A DNA stretch of 64,000 bases from Hyaloperonospora brassicae (lineage: Eukaryota > Oomycota > Peronosporomycetes > Peronosporales > Peronosporaceae), in the NCBI GenBank assembly GCA_947650285.1, contig CANTFL010000565.1:124001-188000 (forward strand), read 5' to 3'. The notes beneath the pieces are model-generated. The model did no database searches and had not been told where the DNA came from. It worked only from the letters and a program-made list of their open reading frames with translations. Position numbers and translations under genes: made by a program. Shown here piece by piece: positions 22,091 through 33,700 of the stretch; within the stretch, counting starts at the first letter, position 1, and each line of letters opens with the position of its first letter.

Positions 22091-23060
22091 AAAAGTCTTC
22101 GATGAATCGAGATCAATAGATGAGGCTCCTCAGAAAGATTGCATCGATCGTAAGGACCGAGGAAATGATATGTTTACCAATGATCCTAGATCCTTGGGGT
22201 TTGCTTCAAATCCAGCCAAAGACACTTGACGACCCAGGTATTCTACCTTGCGTCGTCCCCAGAAGCTCGTAGCCAGACTGATCGATTAATTCCATTGATT
22301 ACACACGTTCAACAATCGTTCCACTTTGCGGTAGAGATATTCTCACGACGTGGTCGGTATCAGTATATCGCCTATGAATGACCTTCTATCAGGAATCGAC
22401 GCCTTCATGTCAAAATCCGGTTTCCCGCCAATTAAAACATTGATAAGATCTGGCGATCCCGAAGTGATCGCAGTCGGACGTTTACCAATTTTTAAATATC
22501 CTTATAAAGCATTGAAGATCATTCGTTGGTAAAATTGCGGTGCGTTCTTCAATCCAAACGGCATCCTTAGTCATTTAAACAGGCCTGATGGTTAAAGTAG
22601 AGCCGAAAATACTGTGGCTCGCTCCTTCATCTCCAACTCAGAAATACCGCTTGCCATGTCCAAAAAAACAGTACCATATGGCTTTATCCATATCCTGCAG
22701 CAAGTCGCTAAGTAAAGGCATGGGGTAAATCATCAATCTTGTCAGCTGATTTACTCGTCCATAGTTGATGCATAATCGAATAACTTCTCCATTCTTCTTT
22801 ATGATCACAACGATCGGTGATGCGTCGGAGAAGTGGACGGGAGAATTATCTGCGCCGTCAATAGTCCCTTGATCAGATTGCCAGCTTCTCTTAAATTTGA
22901 GAGCGACCGATCGCACTCTTTGTGCGATCGCGTTAGCGCCTACGACATTAATATCACAGACCCTTTCACAAGCCGTAGGGGGTAGGGCATTACCTTTGCC
23001 GATTAGCAGATGGCGATCCATATTATTTGTCGCAACCTTTTTTAATCACTCGACAGTGGA
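22091..23060 (-). pseudogene. pol: Reverse transcriptase of element A
   Basis: SPIVVIIKKNGEVIRLCINY (about 22825-22765), VNQLTRLMIYPMPLLSDLLQ, then an LDMAxGxW-equivalent (about 22660) and FGLKNAPQFYQRMIFNALYK-like sequence. The catalytic YIDD motif of E2 is here FIGD (in SFIGDILIP, about 22380), so one of the two aspartates is lost and the enzyme would be inactive even without the frameshifts. Confidence 0.8.
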
Positions 23061-24958
23061 TCATTTAGGTCGCCTACTTAAATGTCCTCTTAAGATATTT
23101 CGACCGTCGATGTTACAACTTCCGGTAGGATCGCCATATGCTGATCGACATCCTCAGCGTACAACTCTCCACTTACGTTACGGTGCGTCGACTCGGTAAG
23201 AGGTTCCACCCCGTCTTTTCTTCTCCGATCGCCACGACGTAATATATTTCACCAGTCGATCAGACTTTTCCTAGAACTTACAATCTCTGATCGCACTCCC
23301 GTCTGTCTGAAAGTGGGACTCTCCTTGCAGCAAATCGCTGAGACCTAGCCCGATATCTTTTACGTCGACCATCTTTACTGCAGGTTTTGACTTCTCATGC
23401 CTATCTTGTTACTGATCACCCCTCCCGAACCCTTGGGTCGTAGAGATTGACGAAGAAACTTTCGTTGGCAGACAAACATCTTCCTCGGGCTGCATACACC
23501 GCTCTTCTGTGTCCCTCGCGATCTCGTCAGACTGATTTTTGGACTTTTTTTGTCCATCACCATTTATGGTAGAGATCGCGTCTGGCTGATCGATGGATCG
23601 TCTCTGCCCCCTATCAGTAACTCGCAATCGATCCTCCATGTCACGGTCGGCATCACCACTGTGCTAGATTCCTTTGACATGGTTTGCACACGCTCATCGT
23701 CTTGCGTTTCGTCATTCGTTTGTTCCGTCACAAGTACCTTGATCGATCTTTGATCACTCTTCATAGCACGATCATTGCTTTCACTCTCCTCTATGTAGTG
23801 CATTAAATCTTCGTCGATCATGTTTTGATCAGGGTGTATCTTGTCAGCACTGCAGTTGTTTGCCTATTTTTCTGTCTTCACTTCTTGGCGTTTTATAATT
23901 TTTCTCGGCGAAGAATTTGATCGCTGATCAACCAATGGCCCTTCATACGATGCAAGTGAGACTTCTTCACGATCAGTTGTAGCTTTGAGCGCTAAAGTCT
24001 GCCACTCGTTATAACGTCGAGACCCCACAGACACGTACCCCTGCGATCGGAGTATCGTCTCCGCTACCATCCCCAGCCCTAACGGAGTTCCCCAGCGTAA
24101 ATGTATCGCGATCACATAGGTTTGTGATCTGTAGATAGTTGATCCTGTCTGGCCTGTTAGTCACAGTTGGTACCCACTCCACGTCTGGTCTTACCCACAG
24201 TTTAGCTCTTGGTGGCGCGATACCTATCCTCACTTCTGTTGGTTTGGCGACCGGTATCACCACGTGTCAATCATTCAGGTTGATCGCTTGGATGGTCGAT
24301 CCTCAAAGTGGCTTACGTCCCGCTAGACCAATGCGGAATTTATTGAGTAGGCATAGCGTTCTGTCCGCTAGTACCAAGCCAATCCCCGTCGGAACCAAGA
24401 AATCCAATTCCATTACAGCCTCTTGACCGAATTGATCACCGACTCATACGTCGAAATAATACACTCGTGAGCCGTCCAATGTAATTCGATCTTCGTACGG
24501 CCAGTTTTCGTGTTTGCAATTTCCCCTATGCCGACACATTATTGAGTCTAGCTTTCGTCGATCATGCACCCACCTTACGAGCAAAGGTGGTGTCGATGAT
24601 TGCCCCTTCAGCACCGTAATTAAAGATCATAGTGGTCTTCTCATTATTGATCTTGCCAACTGCGTTAGCCTGCTTCGACCACTTTCTAGAAGTGTGGTAT
24701 TTCAATACACACGTGATTCCCCTGCCGCGAGATCGAGCTTCATCTTCACGGCTGATCGAGTAAATTCATCGATTCTTTGCACACTTGAAATCGCCGGGAC
24801 ACACGTTAAATTTATATGCATATTATCGATCGACTCGGCCTGACCGTTAACTTCTTGATTCTTCACTTGTCTCTCAACGAATGCATATTTGCAGATCCTA
24901 GAACGCTCAGCTCGTACCAGATTCCATCCTGGCGAGCGTCCTAGTTTAGCATCTCCTC
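23061..24958 (-). pseudogene. Linker and aspartic protease of element A
   Basis: Protease: a DSGAE-equivalent at about 24620 (now NYGAE) and VMELDFLVPTGIGLVLA (about 24415-24365). The linker block VPTVTNRPDRINYLQITN (about 24180-24125) is followed by SQGYVSVGSRRYNEWQ (about 24045-23998). The remaining 23860-23061 is rich in Asp/Gln/Ser codons and GATC and has no recognisable domain. The protease aspartate is replaced, so it is inactive. Confidence 0.65.
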
Positions 24959-25352
24959 TGTAACGGGGCACACCCTTGCGTGTACTTAACGCAAGGGTTT
25001 TGGGTGCCCCGACAGACGTACACGAGGCCAAAGAGGAAGCGTAGAAGTAAGGAAAAAGTAGAACTGTTATATTAATATAATTAAGTCTTTTAACTACTGT
25101 TTCTCTGTTTGACTTAACTTAATTATACTAATCTAACTGAGTGTATGCTGACGTTTCGTCGCCACTCATTGCGCGTGTCTTGCAGCGATTGGTGGGTGGA
25201 TATCATCAAGACATCAACCAATGAACAGACGCTTTGGTCGGCCCATCAATATCACCACTTATGTGATATTGTTAAAAGAATATTAACTTCATATTCTTTA
25301 TTGTCATTATTTCTCTAAAATGACAATTCCGTGTATAGGATGCCCCATTACA
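24959..25352. mobile_element. Solo LTR (394 bp) with perfect 5-bp target duplication
   Basis: It starts TGTAACGGGG and ends GCCCCATTACA. TCCTC flanks it on both sides (24954-24958 and 25353-25357). It interrupts the gag/protease region of element A, so it is younger than A. The LTR is dense in inverted repeats, including CAATATCAC/GTGATATTG and TTGTCATT/AATGACAA. Its first ten bases match the 5' end of the D LTR in its own orientation, but the rest does not, so the family is unassigned. Confidence 0.9.
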
Positions 25353-27650
25353 TCCTCCGCCTCGGACGGAAACATTTATCTGTTCTTAGTGAGCACATAC
25401 CACTGTCGCATCATATTGTAGAACTTTCTAAAGGGCATTTGCCACTCTTGTGCACTTTTGCAAAGCTGCAGATGCGTAAAAACACTTGTCCGATGGATGT
25501 TGTTTACGACTGCACTTCTGGCAAGTCAATCGCTTCCAACAACCGCGATCATTGTGCTTGATCGATCTGCAGTGAGTGTACGGTTTTGATCGTTCTCCGT
25601 GATCACGTAACTCCACCCGATCAGCTTCCTCTTGGGACATGCGATAATCTTGGTTCAACTTCATTAGTTTGGAGACGAGAGTCGCACAACTCTGCGCCGG
25701 TCTACGTCCACTTCCAATCCACTTGGATTCGACTCCTAGCTGCTGCTCTCGCTTTACCCTGACCGCTCGTACGTCTCGGGTTGATTTTGACGGCACCTGA
25801 TCAGCAATAACTTTGGATTGCTGATATAACCTTCTTGATCCCATCGACGCCTTTGTGTACCGGTTTTTCATCCGCTGATACGCACTCAACACTTTATATA
25901 TGTCGTCGGCGTATGACAATCGCAGTAGAGTCATATGTTTCGCTATCCCGCGATCGTCCAGCGTAAAATAAAATGTTCCACATGTTCACGCCGCTTAGCG
26001 TGTCTTTCTTCTCGAAAAGCAATCTTGGCTCGAATCGCTGCCCCATTTAAGAGGTGTAAATACTCCAGCAAGGTTTCTTCATTTCGTTGGCGCTCATGGT
26101 AATACCGTCTGGCATTCGATACACCATATCCTCCATTTGGTACCATGAAACCTTGCAGCAGATTTTTCCACGTGCAACGAGTAGTGCGACTTAGTTGACT
26201 GTGCCAATTCTGTGGCAGGCGTGTCAGTAGATCACCGAATACCAGGCATTTCTCCTCATCCGATATTTGTTCCCTCCTAAATCGCCAAAATGATCTTGCT
26301 TATAAGCTTCTGGCGCGATCTTCGTCCCGAGAACTTCGATTAAATTTCTTCAAATTGGCGATCACCGAAAAAATAATACGCTGTGGAGACGGCGTTGGTT
26401 CATTGGCACTTCTACAGGCGCCATTAATGGCTGCCTCGAGTCTTCCGATGCGATTAGCACGGGGATATGTCTTCCGTGATCGCCAAAGTCTGATTGACCG
26501 TGATGCGATCCGACCTACACCACATTCACATCCGAATATTATGTCTCTCGAGCTCTTGGCATCTTGATCGCTTGACTTAGGTAGATCGCTTAACAGGCTT
26601 GACTCCGCTGACTCTGTTCGAATCGCTCCATTGCGCTGTCAATGTAGGACAGCAGATGTCCTTGTAAGGCCTCTGCGTCATATCCGGTGGCGCGTATAGC
26701 TGCCGATCGCGGCTCGGCCCTGACTCCTTTGACGCAATCATGCAGATGAGCGGATCCACTGGGCCCTAATGACATCCGTTGAATGCCGATCGAGGCGTCT
26801 GGGTCAATCTCGGATTCTGCTGAGGCACACTGCGACGATCCGGTGTTGTATTACTTCGTCATGTCCGCGATCGTGGTACTCGCTTGATATTATATCTTGG
26901 CTTGCCTGTGGGTAGGATCTGCTACTCGTACTACGACCAACATGCGCAGGTAATTTGATCTTGACCAAAATCTAACAACCTTTTTACATCGATCATCTCC
27001 GCCACGAATCCTGCTTCATGCATAAAAAAATGATCCCCTATATTTTTTTTCAAAATGTTTGATGCACTTGACAGGGTCGATACCGGACCTTGAATCTAGT
27101 CTATCAGTATTGACTTCAGCACTTGGAGTACTGGGTCGCTTGATAGTAGATTCTTGATCATCTTCCACTCGTACATCATGGCCAGTTCTTCTTGTTGCCA
27201 CCCTTCCGTCTTGATCTCGCCTTCCACGAATTTGAACGGCTTCGGGATCTTGTTCTTAACTTGATCACGTTGATCGGGCTCGATCGATGTTTCTGTCACC
27301 CTCACAATCCTCAATCGATCTTTTCTCGTGATCGCGGGTGTGACTTTGGGCAACTGTTGCTGAAAATTTACCGATGCATTTTCACCCTGCGAAGAAATAT
27401 TCGAAGCACGATCCGCGGTGGTCTCCGAAGGGACCTCAGTAGGGGGTCGAGATTTTTCTTTCAAATCGTGCGATCGATTTTTCTCATTTATTTTTTTGTC
27501 GCTAATGCCACTCCCAGAACTCTGATGAACTAAAAATCTCTGAGCCTCACGCACCTGCGGTGATCTCTATGCCTCTGACGCTTCCATACCATATTCAGTT
27601 ATTATCTTCACATCTTTTCTCAGGGACTCACGGTAATCTCACGAGTCACC
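25353..27650 (-). pseudogene. gag: gag of element A
   Basis: N-terminal part 27554-27096 is open (152 codons) and rich in charged residues. The capsid-like part includes CLVFGDLLTRLPQNWHSQLS and GGYGVSNARRYYHERQRNEE (26260-26050). Knuckles: YTHCRSIKHNDRGCW and CQKCSRKQHPSDKC (about 25580-25485). The order and spacing match C-prime gag. Frameshifts separate the three parts. Confidence 0.8.
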
Positions 27651-27673
27651 AGAAGATCCGCGCTCGCGCACCA
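27650..27673 (-). other. Primer-binding-like site of element A
   Basis: Minus strand TGGTGCGCGAGCGCGGATC begins two bases after the LTR end. The TGG start suits annealing to a tRNA CCA end. Equivalent sequences follow LTR B2 (45850 down) and LTR C (52566 down). The matching tRNA was not identified. Confidence 0.55.
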
Positions 27674-27675
27674 GT

Positions 27676-29008
27676 TGTGGTGGAGAGGCGATCGTTCTTT
27701 TGAGAAGTCGATTTTAACTCTCCACTGGCGCCCGGACGACCGACGAACGGAGGGGGTACTCCGATTCCGGGTTCTTGATATCCTTCCTCACCTTGCGTAC
27801 CCGTCGGTGGAGCGGGTTGCACTCTTCCAGGTGGACTCGTGTCAATGGGAAACTTGACTGTGTTTGCGATGGGGTCGAGGTTCGATTACGGTGTGTAAAC
27901 TCCACACCACGATCGGGGTTGGTGTGATCACGTGGAATTCGTCACGCGGTTGCTTGTATGCTTGTGTAGTGCTCAATATGAGTCACCCTGATCTGTAATA
28001 GATCGCCTTGTACAAATGTAGACCTTAATTTGTGAGTCTTCTGACCACTTGAGCCGTCTCTCGATCTTGGGTCCTCAACCATCAAGGGTTTCCTGCGTCC
28101 AGTCGCAGTTGGGGTTGTTTGAGATATCTTGAACCCTGTCCAAACAATCCAGGGACATCACTTGATTAAAGTATGTAAACCTTTCTTTGACGTCAGGTGG
28201 CCAATGATCCACCTGGAGGAGATGTCAACACGTGTACTTTGAAGCAAATTGAACTCTGGATAATGTTAACCAATCAAACCCAACAAACCTAATTCTGTCC
28301 CCATGTCTTGGACATCGTTTGCCACATGTCCCACTCTCTAGACGGTAGCGGTCTTGTACTTGCGTGGCCCACACCTGATATACTTCTCTAATCGCGATCA
28401 CATACCTGATCACTGATCACGATCTCGATCGCTTCCTGATCGTGATCGCCTTTCTAATCGCGAATCACATGGTGTGCTCCACACCAAATTGACCGCCATC
28501 ACATACCTGATCACTGATCACGATCTCGATCGCTTCCTGATCGTGATGCCTTGCTGGTCACGAATCACATGGTGTGCTCCACACCAACTTGACCGCCATC
28601 ACATACTTGATCACTGGTCACGAACTCGATCGCCTCCTGATCGTGATCGCATTGCTGATCGCGGATCACATGGTGTGCTCCACACCGACCTGATCTCGAT
28701 CACATACTTGATCTCGATCGTATACCTGATTACTGGTCACGATCTCGATCACTAATCACGATCTCGATCGCCTCCTTGATCGCGATTGCCTTCTTGATCG
28801 ACTGATCGCCAACGTTACCTTCCGCCTCATACCTTGACCCAAGATCGCAGGCCCCAACCTGCCCGATCTGATATACATTTTAGTCTGACTGTCCAATGGA
28901 CGCGATTTGACCAGATATGGGACCGGGCCGCCAACCGTTTACTGGATCGGACATAACGGGAATGCGATCAGTTCCTCTACACCGAATTTACATATTCGCT
29001 TTACCACA
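27676..29008 (-). mobile_element. LTR A2 (5' LTR of element A)
   Basis: Partner of 14528-15860. In element orientation it begins TGTGGTAAAGCGAATATG at 29008. Its outer 96 bp differ clearly from LTR A1 while the central 1.2 kb looks identical. It abuts the RNase H fragment of element C. Confidence 0.9.
28394..28808. repeat. About 100-bp GATC-rich tandem repeats in LTR A2
   Basis: Same array as at 15246-15660, shifted by 13148 bp, with no difference seen. Confidence 0.9.
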
Positions 29009-29269
29009 AATACATCCCGTCGTATTCTTGCAGGAGTGATGCTCACACCGCCCAATGCTTGCATACACTACGATCACCGGGATCCGATATGGTTTAAAAA
29101 ACTATAGTATCAATGATCAAGGTAGTGTCGATATTGGCTTTCAGTATGGTTAATGCAAACGTAGCCTTCTCCCACCGGGTCCTTTCTTATGCATCGTGAT
29201 CTCTGTCTTCATCCATAGCTATATCACGGCTTTCTTTATTGTCTATGTGATCGATGTACCACCGATGCC
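29009..29269 (-). pseudogene. RNase H fragment, continuation of element C
   Basis: Reads RTRWEKATFALTILKANID, then VIVVYAS in another frame, then LLQEYDGMY, matching first RNase H of E2. It is the other side of the insertion of element B into C: C is broken at 47728 after FAIYASIMYKLRKTKFFEIK and resumes here, with TGCC (GGCA) duplicated at 29266-29269 and 47728-47731. It is cut on its other side by LTR A2. Confidence 0.75.
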
Positions 29270-30977
29270 TGTGGCGAGGTCGATCTCACCAAATCTCTTG
29301 CGTGAGTGTCGATCTTCTACTTGCGCAGACTTGCCGACTCACGGAGGGGGTACTCCGATCCGTGCCTTGTTGTATAGCCTTGTGCTCACCTTGTGTACCC
29401 GTCGGTTGGGCTGGCTTGAGCTCTTTGTAACGGCCCTGGGAGATGTCGATCTCGCTGAGAGGTTGAGTTGCGAGTTTATTCCGGTGCGGAAATCTTCACA
29501 CCACGAACGGGGGTTCTGCGATCTTGATCTTGAATCACACCGATCTCGATTTATTCTCGGGGTCGGTGTCTTTGCTGCGCAGAAATCTTCACTCAGCAAA
29601 TAGTTGTCTTGCGTCGATCTTGCCTTGGGATCGGTCCGATTTGGTCTCGGGATCGGCCGATCTTGCTGGAAGTGCGCAATGTGGGCGGATCGGTGTCTTG
29701 TTTCGCCAAAATGAAACGTGCCGATCTGTCCGGTAAATTGCTTCGATCTCGCTTCGTCTTGTCTTGGGCTCCTTGTCCAGATCTTCTGACTACTTGAGCC
29801 GCCTTGCGATCTTTAAATTAAGATCCTTTTCCTGTGTTGTTGTTTGCTGCTACCCTAGCAGTTGAGTTGAGTGTGAGTACTTGATCGATCCGGGCCAGAT
29901 ATCCCGAGATCGCTCTTCTCGATCTTGGCCAACAATGCAAGATAGGTCTTCTGTGTCCATGTAGCCCGCGTGCCTTGACCCGCCGGAGAAGCAAAATCAA
30001 TCTTGCCCGGAGAAGAGGGGAGGAGCGCGCGTCGTGCGCAGAAGAAGTAGAGTTCAAGTCTGTTTATTAACCAACCAAATTAATAGCCAACCTATCCTTA
30101 AGCCTATTCCAAACTACAGGTCACTCTCCAAACTGATATCACCTTTAATCTTGACGGCTCCCTTGAACACGTGTCGAAATTTCGTGGTCTGTACCCCAAA
30201 GATAGCGCCAATACTCCCGATATCGTGTCTAAATGCCCAAAAGAGACCAAATACCAAATACGATATTAAATTCACAATTTGGGTACCAAGAGGTCTGTGG
30301 TGGAGTGGCGATCGCTCAAAATATGAGTCGATATTAACTCTTTACTGGCGCCCGGACGACCGACTAACGGAGCGGGTACTCCGATTCTGTGTGTGTTGCC
30401 ATCCATATCTTGTGTACCCGTCGGTAGGGCGGGTCGCACTCTTCCGGGTGGACTCGTGTCCAATGAAAACTTGACCGTGTTGTAGATGGGGTTCTGATCG
30501 TGCGGGAATCTTCACGCGATCACGCGGTACTTGTGGGTACTAATTTCAGTTACCCTGATCTTAACGAGATTGCCGTGTCCACTTTGTGGCAGCTTGATCC
30601 GCGAGCCTTCTCGCGAATCTTGGGCCTTGCTTTAACGCGTCTTGCTGCGTTCGATCGCAGTTGATGTTGCTTGAGAGTTCTTGAACACACCTGGCCAAAA
30701 CAATCCAGGAGTGACACTCGCCTAGACGTATAGCGTGACTCTTTATTCGACGGGGGGCCAAAGATCCTACCCGGAAGCGATAACGTATGCCTTGTAAAGT
30801 AATTTGAACTCTGTTTAATATTGACCAACCAACCAAAAACTATCCTTATGCATATTTGTAAATCTTAATCAGATAACACGCGTCGGCATTTTAGGAGAAT
30901 CGTTTTCTCGCATTTATGTGGTCCACACCCAGTGCATCCATCGTTGAGTCTTCTTGTGACCCACCCAAGATATCCTC

Positions 30978-31104
30978 GTGATCCTACTAGCGAATCGAGA
31001 TCCGATGAGCGGATCGGATCCTACTAGCGGATCGGTATCGTATGAACGGATCGTGATCCTACTAGAGGATCGGGATCCTGTTAGCGGATCGGGATCCTAC
31101 TTAG
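30978..31104. repeat. 19-bp tandem repeat, six to seven units, GATC-rich
   Basis: Units of the form CGGATCGTGATCCTACTAG step by 18-20 bp. They occupy the position in this LTR where LTR A1/A2 carry the 100-bp GATC array. Confidence 0.8.
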
Positions 31105-31469
31105 CTGTACGCAGCTGGAGATCGGGCATGCGATTCTTTTTTAGTATCGCGGTCTTCCAATGGGATCGAGGGCCTTGTACTGCCATGTATCACGACGTAT
31201 TGCGTAATCACAACGGGTGTGACTACCCTATAGCCTCATCCCAGTCTGGGCAGTCCTGTTCATTTAAGGATTGAATACGCTATTGCTAGCCACCCATCTC
31301 ATCTTGTATCCACCAATCAAAGCATTCTTGGCTTAACCGGAGCGTGTGACCCTTTGCATCGCCAATCGGGAATGGCGTAAGGGTTTCTGGTATTAAGATG
31401 TTTTGGACAACTTGTTTACCCCGTCTGAGTGGTTAGGATCCAATTTGTGAACTATAGTATCGAAATTGC

Positions 31470-31940
31470 TGTTAGTGGTTTTCTCTATATTAATAGACTG
31501 GGGAGCGCTTAGGCGGGTAGTCTGGTATGCGAAGTATGATAATGAATTGGCTTGCTAGTTCTTTTATTAATATGGATTTCTAGGCTAACTCCTCATAGGA
31601 ATCGAAAGTATATATCTGATAGTATGGATTGATAGTGAAGTTGGCTTGCCAATTCTATAATTGAAACAAACAAACGGGGAGATCGACGAAAGTATTAAAC
31701 TGACAGTTTGGATTGATAGTGATATTGGTTATTTACGTTACTATTGAAACGACCGGATAGTGAAGTTCTATCGATTGATTCGTGGTACTGAACGAATTAT
31801 TTTGCTTGATATGGGGTTAATAATCGACCTTTACTATTGAAAAGAATGATGGGTGACGTTCTATTGATTGTTTATCAATACAAATCTTGTTGTTTGAATT
31901 GGTAGTGAAGTTGGCTTGCTTATTTTACTATTCATAAGAA
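31470..31940. repeat. Degenerate AT-rich repeats of about 50 bp
   Basis: Segments resembling TTGATAGTGAAGTTGGCTTG followed by an AT-rich tail ending near CTATTGAAAC recur at about 31530, 31620, 31705 and 31890 with irregular spacing. No coding potential seen. Confidence 0.5.
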
Positions 31941-32906
31941 TGATTGGGACTGTTCATCCCAGTCCCTACGAGATTTCTTTTTGATCGCTTTGCCACAGGT
32001 CCGATATAGTACTTAAGTGTTAAATGTGCCTGAATCTATCAAATGACGCCAATCCAGCCGTCTTCCACTGGCTCGTTAGGTCTAAATGTTTGAGACATCA
32101 TTCATGGACCTTCAACTAAAAATTTTATTATGATCCCAATGTCTCATTAGCGATTTATTACATAATCAACAGAGAACATGACCGATCTGGGGTCCAATTC
32201 GAGATCGTTGAGATCAACACGGTACAATCTGCAGTAGATGTTCTTCTGTTCATTGTACGTGCTCCAATATCACCCTTCAGGGTTTATCTGGACCATGAGA
32301 CTCTTCACATAGCTCCCTGGACCTCCACGATTATCCACGTTTCCAGATCGGGCTATAATTTAACCTAAATCAGTACTTCCATTGTGAGATCGGTAAAGAG
32401 TATTACCGATCTGCAGGATGTTACACCTTCGTCCCTGAGTCATATCGCATCATATCACCTGGTCCAAGATACATCTTTCCAGAATGACTTGGCCACAATA
32501 TCCACGACCGTTGCTATACGTATTCTTCTCCTTGACCAACATTCTGGTAAATTGTATGACTTCGTCCCACTTTCTCGTCCCAGATCGCTCCATGGAAATC
32601 TTTAAATTTGTCGTCTTTTCCGAGATCGCTCAGTCCCCGGTCGTTCCATATCCATCAGTTTGGCGACAGTTGGGTCGGATCGCCGATCCCCGTTGAGATC
32701 GCTTTCCATATCCTTATTGGATCGCTAGGTCCCTTAACATCATTTCCACCAGTGAGTGACGACCCAACTTGGTGGTCACCGATCCTCGTCCCATCCTTTG
32801 ATCTGTCACTTTATAACGACCGCATCTTGTAGTAAAGTTCTTTGGGCAGCAATTTGCATCAATTTAATCACTCATCAACTTCGTTCCAAATACTCAATTC
32901 GGTTCC

Positions 32907-33540
32907 TTGGCATCTCCTACGCGTTTCCCCTCCTCGCCACGTCCCTCGGAAAGTTTGACCGTTCTTCTGTCTCCGGATCGCAATCTGACACCCAGATCGT
33001 CCGATCAAGGGGAGCATATTCCTATTGTGCCGGATCGGCCGGGGTCCCCAGGTCATCTCGATTTGGCCGGATCGCCCCGATCCATATAGAATCATTAAAT
33101 CGACGACAGACAGAATTTACGTCTCCAAGCACAATTCCATTGCCGTCGGGTCAACATAACTCGTTGGGTAGCCCCGATCCATCAATATCTCCACTCGCCT
33201 ATACAGATTCACCGGATCGACAGCCTGAGTCGAGCCCATTCCACGTTTCACCTGTTCGATAGCTAATTGAACTCCATAATATCACCAGTCTATCTAACCG
33301 GATCGCCAGATCATCAGTCTCGGCTTAGATCGCTATCTGTTTAAACAAAATCGTTTGATCATCCTGCTTTACCTGGATTGCCGGTCTTAGTAGAATTTGA
33401 AAATGATAATACATCAGATTTCATTATCATCGTTCATCACAGCTTTCATCCTAGTATCATCATGCCAAATTATTCTCGATCTCCATCAACTAGTTGGTTA
33501 TTCAATTCCATACTCATCTACGAACAGCCCATTCCTCTGG
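32907..33540 (+). pseudogene. Remnant of the aORF of element B
   Basis: SPDRNLTPRSSDQGEHIPIV, then PDRPGSPGHLDLAGSP (about 32970-33080), matches the N-terminus of the minus-strand gene at 3005. The codon equal to the ATG there reads CTG here. Only about 0.6 kb remains between LTR and 42-bp repeats, against about 2.6 kb in the other copies, so the coiled-coil and C-terminal blocks are deleted. Confidence 0.6.
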
Positions 33541-33700
33541 CATGTACTACTTCCAAGTACACCCTTCAAACCCATTCCACCAGCGTGTGTTACCTCCTAG
33601 CACACTCGTCAACAAATATCCTCCGCAAAATACAGCATCCCTGCATGTGCTTTCACCACCTTACAGACATATGCAACCTCCTTGCATACTTCAAACAAAC
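33540..33700 (-). repeat. 42-bp-type tandem repeats of element B
   Basis: ACCTCCTAGCACAC, CATGTGCTTTCACCACC and GCAACCTCCTTGCATAC follow the same design as 11100-11225. They lie between the integrase tail and the aORF remnant. Confidence 0.6.

Larger units (their letters stand above)
14528..29008 (-). mobile_element. Element A: LTR retrotransposon with two 1333-bp LTRs
   Basis: LTRs at 14528-15860 and 27676-29008 start TGTGRYAAAGCG in element orientation and end near CTCCAYYACA. A polypurine tract lies inside the 3' LTR and a primer-binding-like site inside the 5' LTR. Internal genes on the minus strand run gag, protease, linker, RT, RNase H, second RNase H, integrase, chromodomain; the aORF is on the plus strand. 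Flanking 5-mers (GCGTT and AATAC) do not form a target duplication. The flanks are different pol domains (RT of E2, RNase H of C), so this is not a simple insertion into one target. Confidence 0.85.
30296..32162 (-). mobile_element. A-family LTR (A3), about 1.87 kb, inside LTR B3
   Basis: 30296-30960 is homologous to LTR A (TGTGGTGGAGTGGCGATCG, CTGGCGCCCGGACGACCGAC, AACAATCCAGG). The opposite end at about 32162 has the CGATTTATTACA counterpart of CGCTTTACCACA. The middle, 31110-32100, is AT-rich, shared with nothing else here, and makes this LTR longer than A1/A2. It may be a solo LTR; the distal boundary is tentative. Confidence 0.6.
29270..32817 (-). mobile_element. LTR B3 (3' LTR of element B), split by an A-family LTR
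   Basis: 29270-30295 matches 45852-46890, and 32163-32817 matches 47072-47727 nearly identically. About 175 bp present in B2 (roughly 46895-47070) is missing at the split, so the inner LTR did not enter by simple insertion or was followed by a deletion. A degenerate polypurine tract would be at 32818-32850. Confidence 0.8.

Noticed and set aside
21748..22119. 123-codon plus-strand ORF with PDRPQQ repeats
   Set aside because: The 30-bp repeat keeps both strands open. The minus frame continues RT and RNase H motifs, so the plus frame is the shadow.
32384..32605. 73-codon plus-strand ORF conserved at 47293-47637
   Set aside because: Both lie in LTR B copies that are nearly identical there, so conservation of the frame carries no coding signal.
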